DNA from: CAYJAD01 sp964372165
GTDB lineage: Bacteria; Desulfobacterota; Desulfovibrionia; Desulfovibrionales; Desulfovibrionaceae
Direction of reading: 5' to 3'
DNA length: 15,630 bases
Assembly: GCA_964372165.1 (NCBI GenBank)
Contig: CAYJPT010000048.1
Location: 1-15,630, forward strand
Made by a program: the position numbers and the translations under genes. Positions 15,508-15,630 of this stretch are shown piece by piece. The notes below the pieces were generated by a model, which saw only the letters and a list, made by a program, of their open reading frames with translations, was not told where the DNA came from and made no database searches. The number at the start of each line of letters is the position of its first letter. Positions within the stretch are counted from its first letter, which is position 1.

Positions 15508-15536
15508 ATATATACGTATATACCATTTTTTGTCAA
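15508..15536 (-). promoter_or_regulatory. Sigma-70-type promoter with palindrome over the -10
   Basis: The minus strand has a consensus TTGACA (15536-15531), a 16-nt spacer and TATATA (15514-15509), with equally AT-rich choices at 17-18 nt. Transcription would start near 15500, leaving a leader of about 75-80 nt before the AprA-like start. TATATACGTATATA (15509-15522) is a perfect 14-bp palindrome covering the -10, so a repressor could sit there. It is the best promoter in the window and probably drives at least the first two genes. Confidence 0.7.
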
Positions 15537-15581
15537 CAGAAAAATGAAAAAATAGATGAAAAATTATAATGCATAAAATGA

Positions 15582-15622
15582 AGTCATTATAAATGACTGC
15601 AGAGTGCTGACAAAGTCAGCAC
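15582..15622. repeat. Two tandem inverted repeats upstream of the cluster promoter
   Basis: AGTCATT-ATA-AATGACT (15582-15598) and GTGCTGAC-AAA-GTCAGCAC (15604-15622) are perfect dyads with 7- and 8-bp arms, both with 3-nt centres. They are 45-90 nt upstream of the -35. The first could be an activator site. The second is GC-richer and may be the stem of a terminator for a neighbour beyond the window, although no T-tract follows on either strand inside the window. Nothing else is recognisable between 15537 and 15630. Confidence 0.4.
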
Positions 15623-15630
15623 GACCCGAT

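Noticed and set aside
15620..15627. ZTP (pfl) riboswitch start GGGTCGTG on the minus strand
   Set aside because: The 8-nt string matches the beginning of the ZTP consensus, and folate genes are typical targets. The required 3' half (CCGCCTGGGCA-like) is missing from the following 200 nt, and the next gene is not a folate gene.

Overview
The window is AT-rich and every gene lies on the minus strand. It reads as one long metabolic cluster transcribed from right to left. In transcription order it holds: an AprA/FrdA-like flavoprotein, a GltD-like iron-sulfur flavoprotein, gcvT, gcvH, gcvPA, gcvPB, a NuoF(4Fe-4S)-GltD fusion protein, a selenocysteine-containing formate dehydrogenase (fdhA), folD and fhs. 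A strong intrinsic terminator (41-82) follows fhs. No phage, IS, CRISPR, tRNA or rRNA signal was seen, and no gene-free stretch exceeds 300 bases. The longest are 15423-15630 (promoter and inverted repeats) and 1796-1994 (AT-rich, repeats and a shared motif).

The organism is probably an anaerobic bacterium. An oxygen-sensitive Sec-formate dehydrogenase, a split glycine decarboxylase (P protein as PA + PB), many 4Fe-4S flavoproteins and an AprA-like flavoprotein next to a GltD-like protein suggest a sulfate-reducer-type deltaproteobacterium (Desulfovibrionales-like). The low GC content would fit a gut- or host-associated member. This placement is inference from gene content, not from a search.

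The enzymes fit together as the C1 part of the reductive glycine pathway: CO2 to formate (FdhA with its flavoprotein partner), formate to 10-formyl-THF (Fhs), then to methylene-THF (FolD), then methylene-THF + CO2 + NH3 to glycine (GcvT/H/PA/PB run in reverse). This pathway is established as an autotrophic route in Desulfovibrio desulfuricans. The sequence does not fix the direction of flux; the same set could oxidise glycine to formate and CO2. The dihydrolipoamide dehydrogenase (L protein), serine hydroxymethyltransferase and glycine reductase are not in the window.

Likely regulation: a good sigma-70-type promoter (TTGACA, TATATA) with a palindrome over its -10 lies upstream of the AprA-like gene. 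Each larger intergenic gap inside the cluster carries a hairpin or inverted repeat: 12084-12118, 10498-10523, 7633-7667 and 1912-1972. The regions before fhs and before the formate dehydrogenase genes share a 22-nt motif (19 of 22 identical). The cluster therefore looks like several linked transcription segments rather than one uniform operon.
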